Positions 51,701 through 60,503 of a DNA stretch of 64,000 nucleotides are shown piece by piece (positions within the stretch are counted from its first letter, which is position 1; the number at the start of each line of letters is the position of its first letter). Under the pieces are notes generated by a model. The model searched no databases and was not told the DNA's origin. It was given only the letters and a program-made list of their open reading frames with translations. Origin of the DNA: DATLLJ01 sp035537875 (GTDB lineage: Bacteria; Acidobacteriota; Vicinamibacteria; Vicinamibacterales; CAVVIG01); NCBI GenBank assembly GCA_035537875.1, contig DATLLJ010000085.1, forward strand, positions 1 through 64,000. Reading direction: 5' to 3'. Position numbers and translations under genes: made by a program.

Positions 51701-52856
51701 CGGCAGGCCGGAGACCCGGCCACTGCTGGAAATCGCTGAACGCCCCGAGGTCGGCATTCACGTAGCTGGCCTCGAAACGTGACGTCGAGCGCACCGCCTG
51801 GCCGAGTGGCTTGATCGAATACGCGAACTGAGCGTCCCCTCCGAAGAACTTCGCCCTGGCATCGGTCACGTCGAGCGCCCGTGGCGTCCAGTGCAGCGAA
51901 CCGGCCAGGTCAGGAAACCGATAGCCGTTCCACCCCAGCACGGTGCTCCTGAAGCTGCCGACCAGATCGTGGCCCCCCTTGAACAGGCTGAACTTCCCCG
52001 TGAAGCCGCCCTCGCCGGCGAGGTTCCAGTTCTGATCGAAGAAGAAGAGGTCGCGCATCCGCGGGAACTGCACTTTCGATTCGAAGTCGTAGCTCTGCTC
52101 GGGCCATCGGCGGCCGAGCTCGACGCTCCCTCGAGCGACGGTCGTCGCGCCGTCGGTGTCGATTTCTATACGCTGGAGATCGACGTGGGGGCCGTCCAAG
52201 GTGAAGCTGGCCCGCATGTTCGTCCACATCGGTTTGTAGCTCTGAATCTGAACGGTGCCTCCGTGAAAGGCCGCAGTACCGTGGTAGTTCGGCAGGTTGC
52301 CCAGCGTGAAGTCGAGGTTGGGACAGACGATGCTCCAGGGGGACTGGTGATCCTCGTAGGTGAACTGCCCGCGGTGCGCCCGCAGAACCTTGAGCGTGGT
52401 CGTGAAACGCCGTGGGCCCTGCGACGGGTTGTCGCGGGTGAACTTCGGAAAATTGTGCCCGTGCTCCCACTTTTCCACGAGCATCTCCCAATCGGTGAGT
52501 TCGACAGACGTGATCAGGAACTCGGGCTGGCGGCGCATCGCCGTGGTCCAGTCGAGCGCGATTGCGATGCGCTTTGAGGTGAAGAACGGCCGATCGTCAG
52601 GGCGAAGGCCATCGATCACCATGTCCTCGATGACGAACTTTCCGCTGAGGAGATGAATTGAGAGACGGCCGATCCGCATCGGTCGCTCCATGTACTTCGC
52701 ACCTTCCGACTCCGCCGTGCGGCGGGCCGCCGGTCCGAGATCGATCGTCAGCGTCCCCACGATGGCGGCGGCGAGAATCACCGCCATCAGCATCAGACAG
52801 AGGCTGATGTATCGGGCCAGCTTGCGGACGCGGGGTCTGGTGAATGGGTTGTTCAC
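48768..52856 (-). CDS. TamB-like translocation/assembly module protein (DUF490)
   Basis: 1362 residues. N-terminal membrane anchor (YISLCLMLMAVILAAAIVGTL), a long run of beta-rich repeats forming an AsmA/TamB-type groove spanning the periplasm, and the C-terminal DUF490 domain with TADVLALLFSDVRRTN, ITRGAIDFNNPTRTEPFFDI and a final aromatic. Such proteins connect the inner membrane to Omp85 proteins or carry phospholipids. GTG 52856 overlaps the BCCP stop as GTGA; the Omp85 gene follows after 4 bp. The order carboxylase-TamB-Omp85-SurA_N is tightly packed. Confidence 0.92.
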   Translation of the reverse strand: MNNPFTRPRVRKLARYISLCLMLMAVILAAAIVGTLTIDLGPAARRTAESEGAKYMERPMRIGRLSIHLLSGKFVIEDMVIDGLRPDDRPFFTSKRIAIALDWTTAMRRQPEFLITSVELTDWEMLVEKWEHGHNFPKFTRDNPSQGPRRFTTTLKVLRAHRGQFTYEDHQSPWSIVCPNLDFTLGNLPNYHGTAAFHGGTVQIQSYKPMWTNMRASFTLDGPHVDLQRIEIDTDGATTVARGSVELGRRWPEQSYDFESKVQFPRMRDLFFFDQNWNLAGEGGFTGKFSLFKGGHDLVGSFRSTVLGWNGYRFPDLAGSLHWTPRALDVTDARAKFFGGDAQFAYSIKPLGQAVRSTSRFEASYVNADLGAFSDFQQWPGLRPAGSWSGHNVLEWPTGRFVERRDEGTATVIPPPGVDTMTPRTIVSREPTVEWGPIGPTPLPSHVPIAANVTYQFTADAIEIGRSEFATPQTHVSFDGTTSWGNDSRFAFHVTSRDWQESDQVLAGLIKGFGSTSDAVVAIGGSGEFDGVMTGPFRRPRVEGTFNGQDLRAWDTVWGAGRARIVYEDDYIHVTDGVMRLGESEIRTDGSFSLASPRDDGGDEIDARFRVTQRDLDSLRHAFQIDEYPLSGRMSGEFELTGRRGGPMGSGTIRVDDGVAYGEPIENATASLRFDGTGVRIDGIELAKGSGEITGAAYIGWDSTYSFNADGRRIPAGAIALLAYPDAPLSGTVTLTASGRGTFDVPRNDFRFQIADLAVSGDPVGQVSGDLALRGTDLSGQIDAASPQLAVTGTGRISLDPEGESEISLRFHDSAIDQYVRLFVPNIPRSTTAVASGSLHLVGQLNTIDNLAVDGTVDALEMKLFDLAVKNAAPIRAALDRGRLNVRDLQLVGEDTSLRVTGSVDLRDDRMGLRVAGDTNLGILQGFFRDVRGSGRAAVVAAVDGPVRQPVFSGTATIADGRIRHFSLPNALDAINGTVQFDARGIRLDDVTATMGGGAVQFGGLIGFDGYRLGDLNVTVRGQGVQLRLFEGVRSSFDADLALVGSVASPTLGGAVMVRSALWTRRIEAPGSILDFARRASSSSGSVIVGEEPAPVFPLRYNVRIEVPSTLRVETNLLRLVAGADLTLQGNYDRPIIAGHADIERGELNFEGRRYRITRGAIDFNNPTRTEPFFDIEAETDVRVPGPPVQTYHISVAFAGTTERLQPTVTSDPVLPTADVLALLFSDVRRTNPQDVELRALQNPNQAETDILAARATQALTAPISAEVGKVVEQAFGVDNFQLTPSLGNPLETSGLNPTARVTIGKRVSDRLYLTFSRSLGSSVNDQIVLLEYEESDRLSWILSRNEDQQTYALEFRVRHTF

Positions 52857-53395
52857 TGAATCACGACCAGCAACGCGCCGGCCTCGACCGAGGTCCCCTG
52901 GCTGACCAGGACCTCGGCGACGGTTCCATCGCGATCCGCGCGCAATGCGTTTTCCATCTTCATGGCTTCCACTACGACGATCGGCTGACGTGCTCGAACG
53001 GACTGGCCCGGTTCCACCAGAACGCGAACGACCTTCCCCGGCATCGGAGCTGAAATCCTGAGCGGGCCGGAAGTCGGGCGGCTGTCTTCGCGGCGCGCCA
53101 TCCCACGCCCGCCTGGCGTTACGGCGACCGAAACGCCGGCAACCCGGACGATCAGCCGGCGCGAATCGGAATCGGGGACGACGATGGCTTCGTGCACGAC
53201 TCGCCGCGTCAGGACAGCGCTGTCCACAATCAGCGACAAGGTGTGCGGGTCCATCCGTACTGCGTCTACGCGATGGAGGCGCCCATCCACCGTTACTGCA
53301 AAAGCGTCGCCCGTGCTGACCACTGAAACGTGACGGACGCGCCCCCCCGCCTCAAAGTCGTGCGGCACGCCCTGGAAGTCCCTCCACCGCTTCAA
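52853..53395 (-). CDS. Biotin carboxyl carrier protein subunit
   Basis: 180 residues. The C-terminal ~75 residues form a biotinyl domain with the canonical VVEAMKMENAL (Lys biotinylated) and PMPGKVVRVLVEPGQ. The N-terminal part is a beta-rich region like the BT domain of acyl-CoA carboxylase alpha chains (VVSTGDAFAVTVDGRLHRVD). In most acyl-CoA carboxylases this is fused to the biotin carboxylase; here it is a separate gene overlapping accC by 44 bp. Start is uncertain: TTG 53395 or GTG 53368 (VPHDFEAGG). Confidence 0.85.
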   Translation of the reverse strand: MKRWRDFQGVPHDFEAGGRVRHVSVVSTGDAFAVTVDGRLHRVDAVRMDPHTLSLIVDSAVLTRRVVHEAIVVPDSDSRRLIVRVAGVSVAVTPGGRGMARREDSRPTSGPLRISAPMPGKVVRVLVEPGQSVRARQPIVVVEAMKMENALRADRDGTVAEVLVSQGTSVEAGALLVVIQ

Positions 53396-54908
53396 ACCGT
53401 GCTCGATCTGTCCAGCGGCTGGCGCGCCGCTCGGCCGCCGTCGGCTGGTCCTCCAGCCCTGGATGCCCGGCCGCCGGCAGCAGGGCCTGCAGTGCCGCAG
53501 CCACCACCGCCATGTCCTCGATTTCCGCCGTCGGTTTCACAAACGACTGCGCGTTCCGCTCCCGGAGAATGTCGTCGAGTGTTGTCGTGTGGAAGTGTCC
53601 GCCCACAAACTCCGGCTGATCGAGAAGCCACGTGAAGAACGGCAGCGTCGTCTTGATCCCTGCCACGACGTATTCGTCCAGCGCCCGACGCATACGCGCG
53701 ATCGCGCGGGGCCGATCCTCGGACCAGGCAATGAGCTTGGAGAGGAGCGGATCGTAAAAGATCGGAACCTCCCAGCCTGCCACCGCGCCGCTGTCGTCAC
53801 GGATCCCGGGGCCGGCTGGCGCGCGGAGCACCGCGATCCGGCCTGGTGATGGCAGAAAACCGTTGTCGGGATCCTCAGCATAGATCCGGCATTCGATCGC
53901 GTGCCCTCTGGGCGTCAGCAACGCGTCGGCGTCGAGATCGAGTCGTTCCCCCCGGGCGATGCGTATCTGCCACTGGACCAGATCGACGCCGGTGACGGCC
54001 TCGGTGATCGGGTGTTCCACCTGCAACCTGGTGTTCATCTCGAGGAACCAGAACCGGCCATCCTCATCGAGCAGGAACTCGATGGTCCCCGCGCTGGTGT
54101 ATCCAACCTCGCGTGCGATCCTGGCCGCCGCCGCGGCCAGGCTGCGCCGTATCGGCGGTGTCACGACGACCGAAGGCGATTCCTCGAGGACCTTCTGGTG
54201 CCTTCGCTGAATTGAGCATTCGCGCTCGACAAACGGCAGCACGGTGCCCTGAAGATCGCCGAGCAGCTGCACCTCGACATGCCGCGGGCGGTACAGCTTC
54301 CTCTCGAGGTACACGGCCGCGTCCCCGAACGCCGAAGCGGCCTCCGACCGGGCGGCGCGGACGGCTTCAGCCAGGTCCGCAGCGTCGGTGACAGTTCGCA
54401 TGCCTTTGCCGCCGCCCCCCGCCACGGCCTTGACGAGCAGGGGATAGCCCATCGAGCGGGCCATCGTCTCGAGCTCGGCAGCCGACAGCTCGGCGGGCAC
54501 GGGGCCGGCGGTGCCTGGGACAACCGGCACACCCGCCCGAATCGCCGCCGTGCGCGCCGTAGTCTTGCTTCCCATGACCGCCATCGCATCGGGCGTGGGC
54601 CCGATGAAGGTCAGGCCAGCATCCCGCACGGCGCGGGCGAATCCCTCGTGCTCCGCCAGAAAACCATACCCCGGGTGAACAGCATCGGCGCCACACGCGA
54701 GCGCGGTTTCCACAATCCTATCGACGCGGAGATAGCTCTCGAGCGGTGCGCTGTCGCCGATGGCGTACGCTTCGTCCGCCTGTCGAACGTGGAGCGCCGA
54801 TCTGTCGCATTCGGAATACACGGCGACCGGCGTGAGACCCATTTCGCGGCAGGCTCGGCTGATCCGCACGGCGATTTCGCCGCGGTTGGCGATGAGAATC
54901 TTCTTCAC
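53352..54908 (-). CDS. Acyl-CoA carboxylase biotin carboxylase subunit
   Basis: 518 residues. ATP-grasp biotin carboxylase: MKKILIANRGEIAVRISRAC start, biotin-carboxylase signature HPGYGFLAEH, Gly-rich ATP loop VKAVAGGGGKGMRTV, and MNTRLQVEHPITEAVTGVDLV. Carboxylates biotin on the BCCP subunit encoded just downstream. GTG 54908 marks the normal N-terminus, with GAGGT upstream. A partner carboxyltransferase gene (pccB-like) lies 136 bp upstream in the same direction, so the enzyme probably carboxylates propionyl- or acetyl-CoA-type substrates. Confidence 0.93.
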   Translation of the reverse strand: MKKILIANRGEIAVRISRACREMGLTPVAVYSECDRSALHVRQADEAYAIGDSAPLESYLRVDRIVETALACGADAVHPGYGFLAEHEGFARAVRDAGLTFIGPTPDAMAVMGSKTTARTAAIRAGVPVVPGTAGPVPAELSAAELETMARSMGYPLLVKAVAGGGGKGMRTVTDAADLAEAVRAARSEAASAFGDAAVYLERKLYRPRHVEVQLLGDLQGTVLPFVERECSIQRRHQKVLEESPSVVVTPPIRRSLAAAAARIAREVGYTSAGTIEFLLDEDGRFWFLEMNTRLQVEHPITEAVTGVDLVQWQIRIARGERLDLDADALLTPRGHAIECRIYAEDPDNGFLPSPGRIAVLRAPAGPGIRDDSGAVAGWEVPIFYDPLLSKLIAWSEDRPRAIARMRRALDEYVVAGIKTTLPFFTWLLDQPEFVGGHFHTTTLDDILRERNAQSFVKPTAEIEDMAVVAAALQALLPAAGHPGLEDQPTAAERRASRWTDRARFEAVEGLPGRAARL

Positions 54909-55044
54909 GGAGACCTCACCTATTGTAGTCCGCCTCCAGCCGGGCACTACATGGAGAGGACTGACTCACACGCCGGCCCACGGACCTTTCGCGATCTCGG
55001 ATGGCGCCTGGAGCAGCGGAAGAGGCCATGCGAGGTCTGACGGG

Positions 55045-56604
55045 TCACAATGGAATATTGCCGTGTTTTTTCGGAGGATTTCTATCGCGCTTGGTCTGCA
55101 GGTTCCGCAGCGCCATGATGAGCTTTCGTCTCGTCTCCCGAGGACGAATGACCTCGTCGATGAACCCGCGGCTCGCCGCCGCGTAGGGGTTGGCGAACTT
55201 CTCACGGAACTCAGCGATCTTCTCGGTCCTGGCGCGATCGGGCTCGGCTGCGCCTTCGAGCTCGCGTTTGTACAGGATGTTCACTGCGCCTTCGGGACCC
55301 ATGACCGCGAGCTCCGCGGACGGCCACGCGTAGTTGAAGTCCGTCCGAATGTGCTTGCTCGCCATGACGCAATAGGCGCCGCCGTACGCTTTTCGCGTGA
55401 TGACCGTCACCTTCGGCACCGTGGCTTCGGCGAACGCGTAGAGCAGCTTCGCACCATGTCGGATGATGCCGCCGTACTCCTGCACCGTCCCCGGCAGAAA
55501 ACCGGGCACGTCTTCGAACGTGACCAGCGGTATGTTGAACGCGTCGCAGAATCGAACGAACCGCGCACCCTTGACCGAGGCGTCGATGTCGAGCGTGCCG
55601 GCGAGGAACGCGGGCTGATTGGCCACGATCCCGACCGGCCGGCCCGCGAGGCGCGCGAAGCCGACGACGATGTTTCGCGCGAAGTGTTGATGGACTTCAA
55701 GAAACTCTCGATCGTCCGCCACTGAACGGATCAAATCCAGCATGTCGTAGGGCTGGTTGGGAGCCGCCGGGACGAGCTGATCCAGGGCAGGGTCTTCCCG
55801 GTCGGCGGCATCAGACGACGATCCTGCCGCATCGCGAGAAACGCGCGGAGCGTCATCCAGATTGTTCGATGGAAGGAAGGAAAGCAGCGTCCGAATCAGC
55901 TCCAGGCACTCTCGATCGTCGCCCACCGCAAAGTGCGCGACGCCGCTCGTCGCATTATGCGTCGTCGCGCCGCCGAGCTCCTCCTTCGTCACCTCTTCAT
56001 GCGTCACCGTCTTCAAGACATCGGGACCGGTGACGAACATGTAGCTCGTGTTCCTGACCATGATGGTGAAATCCGTGATGGCAGGGGAATAGACAGCGCC
56101 CCCGGCGCACGGCCCCATGATCGCGGAGATCTGCGGGATCACTCCCGACGCCAGCGTGTTCCTCAGGAAGATGTCCGCGTAGCCGCCGAGAGAGAGGACT
56201 CCTTCCTGAATGCGAGCGCCGCCCGAATCGTTCAGACCGACGATCGGCGCCCCAACCTTCATCGCCAAATCCATGATCTTCACGATCTTCGCGGCGTTTG
56301 TTTCGGAGAGCGATCCGCCAAAGACCGTGAAATCCTGGGCGAAGGCGAACACCTGGCGAGCGTCGATCAGACCGTGACCGGCAATGACGCCGTCGCCGGG
56401 GACGAGCTGCTGGTCCATCCCGAAGTCGCGGCAACGATGAGTGACGAGCTTGTCGACTTCCTCGAACGTACCCGGATCGAACAGAAGTTCGATGCGCTCG
56501 CGGGCCGTCAACTTGCCGGCGGCGTGCTGGCGTTCGACGCGGGCTGCGCCGCCGCCTCCTTCAGCACGACGTTCCAGATCGGCAAGAACGTCTTCGGGAT
56601 TCAC
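55045..56604 (-). CDS. Acyl-CoA carboxylase carboxyltransferase (PccB-like) subunit
   Basis: 519 residues. Crotonase-fold carboxyltransferase: HAAGKLTARERIELLFDPG start, FAQDFTVFGGSLSETNA, oxyanion-hole glycines in GLNDSGGARIQEGV, GPCAGGAVYSP and AYGGAYCVMASKH. A loop insertion around residues 255-290 (DAAGSSSDAADREDP) is longer than usual. GTG 56604 overlaps the transaldolase stop (TAGTG). It should form the carboxylase with the accC and BCCP gene products; propionyl-CoA is the likely substrate but is not proven. Confidence 0.93.
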   Translation of the reverse strand: MNPEDVLADLERRAEGGGGAARVERQHAAGKLTARERIELLFDPGTFEEVDKLVTHRCRDFGMDQQLVPGDGVIAGHGLIDARQVFAFAQDFTVFGGSLSETNAAKIVKIMDLAMKVGAPIVGLNDSGGARIQEGVLSLGGYADIFLRNTLASGVIPQISAIMGPCAGGAVYSPAITDFTIMVRNTSYMFVTGPDVLKTVTHEEVTKEELGGATTHNATSGVAHFAVGDDRECLELIRTLLSFLPSNNLDDAPRVSRDAAGSSSDAADREDPALDQLVPAAPNQPYDMLDLIRSVADDREFLEVHQHFARNIVVGFARLAGRPVGIVANQPAFLAGTLDIDASVKGARFVRFCDAFNIPLVTFEDVPGFLPGTVQEYGGIIRHGAKLLYAFAEATVPKVTVITRKAYGGAYCVMASKHIRTDFNYAWPSAELAVMGPEGAVNILYKRELEGAAEPDRARTEKIAEFREKFANPYAAASRGFIDEVIRPRETRRKLIMALRNLQTKRDRNPPKKHGNIPL

Positions 56605-57257
56605 TACGCCTTCACCGCCTGCGCCTTCTCCCAGTCCTTCAGGAATTTCTCGAGGCCGATGTTGGTCAGGGGATGATTGAACAGCTGATCGATGACGCCA
56701 GGGGGACAGGTGCAGATATCGGCACCCATGCGCGCCGCCTCCACGATGTGGATCGGGTGCCGGCAGCTGGCGACGAGCACCTCTGTGGTGAACTCGTAAT
56801 TGTCGTAAATCTCGACGATTTCACGAATGAGTTCCATCCCATTGGTCGCCACATCATCGAGCCGACCGACGAACGGGCTGACGAACGTCGCGCCCGCCTT
56901 GGCCGCGAGCAGCGCCTGCGCCGCCGAGAAGACCAGCGTGACGTTCACCCGGATGCCTTCCCCCGACAACGCCTTGCAGGCCCGGATTCCGTCCCTGGTC
57001 AACGGGACTTTCACCACCATGTGTTGGTGGATTTTCGATATGTCGCGCCCCTGCTGCATCATGCCCGTGAAATCGGTCGCCGTGACTTCCCCGCTGACGG
57101 GACCGTTGACGATCTCGCAGATGCGCTTCAGGTTCTGGCGGAAATCGCCTGGCTCCTTCGCCAGCAACGACGGGTTGGTCGTCACCCCGTCGAGAATGCC
57201 GAGCGCCGCGATCGTTTCAATGTCTTTGATGCTGCCGGTGTCGACAAAGAGCTTCAT
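56604..57257 (-). CDS. Transaldolase/fructose-6-phosphate aldolase family protein (TalC-like)
   Basis: 217 residues, the short transaldolase form (~215 aa). MKLFVDTGSIKDIETI start, GVTTNPSLLAKE, HMVVKVPLTRDGI with the Schiff-base Lys, NVTLVFSAAQALLAAKAG and SPFVGRLDD. Moves dihydroxyacetone units between sugar phosphates in the pentose phosphate pathway. AGGAG lies 5 bases before ATG 57257; an earlier start at 57272 is in frame. It lies between an FN3 lipoprotein and pccB, with a one-base overlap to the latter. Confidence 0.95.
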   Translation of the reverse strand: MKLFVDTGSIKDIETIAALGILDGVTTNPSLLAKEPGDFRQNLKRICEIVNGPVSGEVTATDFTGMMQQGRDISKIHQHMVVKVPLTRDGIRACKALSGEGIRVNVTLVFSAAQALLAAKAGATFVSPFVGRLDDVATNGMELIREIVEIYDNYEFTTEVLVASCRHPIHIVEAARMGADICTCPPGVIDQLFNHPLTNIGLEKFLKDWEKAQAVKA

Positions 57258-57281
57258 GGTGACTCCTGACACTTCATTATC

Positions 57282-58415
57282 TCATCTCGCTGTTTCCTCG
57301 ATCCGGCCCGAAAGGGGACTGAGGTTGCCCGAGCGATCCACAGCCTGGACCGCGTACACGAAACGCATACCTGGGGGAACGCGATCCTCGAACGCCGTCT
57401 CGCGCATCGCGGTCGTGCTGATGGGGATCAACTCATCGCCCGGCGCCGGTCCCCGCAGCAGGAAGTATCCGTCGAGGTCGGCTTCGGCGTTGGCATCCCA
57501 GATCAGGTTGATGATGCCCTCGCTCGCCACGGCCCGCAACCCTGTGGGCGGTCCCGGCGGGAAGGTGTCGGTCAGCGTGACGCAGGCAGGCTCGCTTCGT
57601 TCGCTCTCGACCACCAGGCCGTCGGCTGACTCGACCGCGCGAACCCCATAGCAGCGCGTCGCGCCCCAGGCCATCCGCATGTCGGCGTATGGCGGGTCGG
57701 CGAGCGGCGCCTTCGTCAGACGCGTTTCCCCTGACAAGGCTATCTCGTAGACGTTGTAGGCGAGGGGCAACGCCGCCGCGGTCGATGGCGGCGTCCACGT
57801 GACGGTCACTGCCGACTCCCCATACGTGGCTTCGGGCTTGGAAGGGGGCAGAGGCGGAGGGATCAGGGGTACGGCGGCGCGCTGCGACGAGGGTCCACGC
57901 CGACCTCCGATGGTGATCCCGACGCCCACGTACGTCCGCACGCTCGCGGGAACGGGGGCTGAACTGTCGCCCGGCTCCGCCTGCGGCAGCTTCTCCTGGA
58001 TGTGCGCCACAGCGCCTTGATCGAGCCCGTCGCCTTCTGGCGGTTCGACATCCGCTTCTGACTGCGTCGGATCGTTCGGATCGAACGTGGCATCAGGATC
58101 TCGCGGCGCCTTGACCGGAACGCTCGCCACGCGCGTGCCCGCGCTGAGAATCTCAGCGTCGGAGACCGTGGGGGGACCAGTCCAGGCATAGACGTCGACG
58201 CGCGCCACGTTCGCGGGACGCGTGTTGTCGGTGTTCGCGTTTGGAACTGTGAACTCGAGATCCACCATGTCCGCACGGCGTGCCGCCGTCAAATCGGACG
58301 GCGCGACCGGCAGCCTGACCAACGGCGGGAGCGGAGGACCCTTTTTCCCGCAGGATGCGCCGCAGAGGATGAGCGTGACAATCGCTGAAAGAACGAACGG
58401 CACGCCTTTCATCAC
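57282..58415 (-). CDS. Lipoprotein with fibronectin type III-like domains
   Basis: 377 residues. Lipoprotein signal ending ILCGASC with the short CGKKGPPLPPL motif after Cys, seen in LptM-like and related lipoproteins. Two or three FN3-like beta-sandwich domains follow (PVAPSDLTAARRADMVDLEF, PEATYGESAVTVTWTPP, PPTGLRAVASEGIINLIWDA). Function unknown; surface or periplasmic binding. Its ATG (58415) overlaps the hslU stop (ATGA), and it lies 24 bp upstream of the transaldolase start. Confidence 0.85.
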   Translation of the reverse strand: MMKGVPFVLSAIVTLILCGASCGKKGPPLPPLVRLPVAPSDLTAARRADMVDLEFTVPNANTDNTRPANVARVDVYAWTGPPTVSDAEILSAGTRVASVPVKAPRDPDATFDPNDPTQSEADVEPPEGDGLDQGAVAHIQEKLPQAEPGDSSAPVPASVRTYVGVGITIGGRRGPSSQRAAVPLIPPPLPPSKPEATYGESAVTVTWTPPSTAAALPLAYNVYEIALSGETRLTKAPLADPPYADMRMAWGATRCYGVRAVESADGLVVESERSEPACVTLTDTFPPGPPTGLRAVASEGIINLIWDANAEADLDGYFLLRGPAPGDELIPISTTAMRETAFEDRVPPGMRFVYAVQAVDRSGNLSPLSGRIEETAR

Positions 58416-59788
58416 AAGATGTACCGTGAGAGATCCTCGTTCTTCACGATCTCGGACAGCATCCTGTCGACGTAACCTTCATCGATCGTCACGATCTTCT
58501 CGGCGAGATCGGGCCCCTCGAAGGAAATCTCGTCAAGCAGCTTTTCCATGACGGTATGCAGTCGCCGCGCGCCGATGTTTTCCGTCCGCTCGTTCACCTG
58601 TGTCGCGAAGTCCGCGATGCGATCGATCGCATCCGGCGTGAACGTCAGCTCGATACCCTCGGTCTCCATGAGCGCCGTGTACTGCTTGACCAGCGCGCTG
58701 CGCGGTTCGGTCAGGATCCGCACGAAGTCGGCCTTGCCCAGCGCCTCGAGCTCGACCCGGATTGGAAACCGGCCCTGGAGCTCCGGAATCAGATCGGACG
58801 GCTTCGACACGTGAAACGCCCCCGCAGCGATGAAGAGGATGTGGTCGGTGCGGACCATCCCGTATTTCGTGTTGACCGTGGTTCCCTCGACGATGGGCAG
58901 GATATCCCGCTGCACGCCCTCCCGACTGACATCGGGGCCCTGGGCGCCCTCGCGGCCCGCGATCTTGTCGATCTCGTCGACAAAGATAATCCCCGCCTGC
59001 TCGACGCGCTCGACGGCTGTTTTTGCCACGCTGTCCATGTCGATGAGCTTCTGCTGCTCTTCCTGTATCAGGTGCTGGAGCGCCTCGGGCACCTTCATGC
59101 GGCGTTTCTTGGTTCTTCCCTGAAAGAGACCCGGCATCATGTCCTTCAGGTTGACGTCAACCTCCTCGATTGATGATCCGGCGATGATTTCAAAAGAGGG
59201 AAAGGACTTCTCGCGCACGTCGAGCTCGACAACGCGACCGTCCAGTCGTCCTGCCCGGAGCTGTTCCCGGAATCGTTCGCGGGTTTGCTGCGGGTCCCGG
59301 CCGCCAGGGGCCTCCTCACCGGGCGCAATCGGATGCGCCGGCGGAAGCAACAGATCGAGCAGCCGCTCTTCAGCGTTCTGACCGGCTTTGGCGTGCACCT
59401 CTTCGAGGCGCTCGCCTCGCACCATATCGACGCCGAGCTCCACAAGGTCCCGAACCATCGACTCGACGTCCCGACCGACGTACCCCACCTCGGTGAACTT
59501 CGAAGCCTCGACCTTGATGAACGGCGACTGAGCCAGACGCGCGAGGCGTCGCGCAATCTCGGTTTTGCCAACCCCGGTCGGTCCGATCATGAGAATGTTC
59601 TTGGGCGCAATCTCCTCGGCGAGCTCCGGCGGCAGCTTCTGCCGTCTCATGCGGTTCCGAAGCGCGATCGAAACGGCGCGCTTGGCGGCCGTCTGGCCGA
59701 TCACATACTTGTCGAGCTCGGCGACGATTTGACGGGGCGTGAGCGTGTCGGCCGATGTGCGGGTGGCCTCAGGCAGATAAATAGGCAC
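58412..59788 (-). CDS. hslU: ATP-dependent protease ATPase subunit HslU
   Basis: 458 residues. AAA+ unfoldase of the HslUV (ClpYQ) protease. TPRQIVAELDKYVIGQTAAK start, Walker A MIGPTGVGKTEIAR, GYVGRDVESMVRDLVE pore region, an I-domain insertion at ~135-235, Walker B IIFVDEIDKIAG, and the usual C-terminal end SEIVKNEDLSRYIL that activates HslV. It follows hslV after 9 bp and overlaps the FN3 lipoprotein start by 4 bp. Confidence 0.97.
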   Translation of the reverse strand: MPIYLPEATRTSADTLTPRQIVAELDKYVIGQTAAKRAVSIALRNRMRRQKLPPELAEEIAPKNILMIGPTGVGKTEIARRLARLAQSPFIKVEASKFTEVGYVGRDVESMVRDLVELGVDMVRGERLEEVHAKAGQNAEERLLDLLLPPAHPIAPGEEAPGGRDPQQTRERFREQLRAGRLDGRVVELDVREKSFPSFEIIAGSSIEEVDVNLKDMMPGLFQGRTKKRRMKVPEALQHLIQEEQQKLIDMDSVAKTAVERVEQAGIIFVDEIDKIAGREGAQGPDVSREGVQRDILPIVEGTTVNTKYGMVRTDHILFIAAGAFHVSKPSDLIPELQGRFPIRVELEALGKADFVRILTEPRSALVKQYTALMETEGIELTFTPDAIDRIADFATQVNERTENIGARRLHTVMEKLLDEISFEGPDLAEKIVTIDEGYVDRMLSEIVKNEDLSRYIL

Positions 59789-59797
59789 GACGCGACT

Positions 59798-60325
59798 CTA
59801 CAGTTCCTCGAGGACGATGTTCGCGTTGGTGTAGATGCAAATTTCGCTGGCGATAGCCATCGCCTTGTCGGCGATGGTTCGAGCATCCAGATCAGTGTTA
59901 CGGGCCAACGCCCGGGCGGCCGCAAGGGCGAACGGCCCCCCGGAACCAATGGCGACGATCCCATCGTCGGGCTCGATCAAGTCCCCATTGCCAGACAGGA
60001 GGAACGTGGCCGACTTGTCCAGCACCACGAGCATGGCCTCGAGGCGGCGCAGAACGCGATCGCTCCGCCAGTCCTTCGCCAACTCCACCGCCGACCGCTC
60101 CAGATTACCGCGATACTGTTCGAGCTTCGATTCGAAGCGTGCGAACAAGGCGAAGGAATCGGCGGCCGAGCCGGCAAAACCCGCGAGAATCCGATCGTTG
60201 TAGAGCCGGCGAATCTTCCGGGCCCCCTGTTTGACGACGGTCTGGCCGAAGGTCACCTGGCCGTCGCCGGCCAGGACGGCCCGGTCGCGATGCCTGACGG
60301 CGAGAATTGTCGTGCTCTTGAACAT
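59798..60325 (-). CDS. hslV: ATP-dependent protease subunit HslV
   Basis: 175 residues, an N-terminal-threonine peptidase. The chain begins MFKSTTILAVRHRDRAVLAG; the active-site Thr lies at residue 5, so four residues must be removed. GDGQVTFG, VRRLYNDRILAGFAGSAAD and the IGSGGPFALAAARAL Gly-rich region are typical. Forms the two-ring chamber used by HslU. ATG 60325 is 12 nt after the predicted transcription start and lacks a Shine-Dalgarno, so initiation may be near-leaderless. First gene of a long leftward series. Confidence 0.96.
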   Translation of the reverse strand: MFKSTTILAVRHRDRAVLAGDGQVTFGQTVVKQGARKIRRLYNDRILAGFAGSAADSFALFARFESKLEQYRGNLERSAVELAKDWRSDRVLRRLEAMLVVLDKSATFLLSGNGDLIEPDDGIVAIGSGGPFALAAARALARNTDLDARTIADKAMAIASEICIYTNANIVLEEL

Positions 60326-60343
60326 ATGGAGGCGGATTTTTGG

Positions 60344-60373
60344 AGTCTATCGGTCGGCTTCGAAGAGTGTCAA
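60344..60373 (-). promoter_or_regulatory. hslVU promoter
   Basis: On the minus strand: TTGACA (60368-60373), an 18-bp spacer, and TAGACT (60344-60349). A transcription start near 60337 leaves only about a dozen bases before the hslV ATG. Confidence 0.5.
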
Positions 60374-60503
60374 GAAATCGGGACGCCCTGCACTGGGACG
60401 GGGACAAGATCCGGCCCGGGAATATTCGGAAATCGGTGCGATTCAGGCCGTTCGTGGCGCGATTCGCTGGTTTGCCGGTGGCAGGGAGGTTGCTCATCTG
60501 CAC

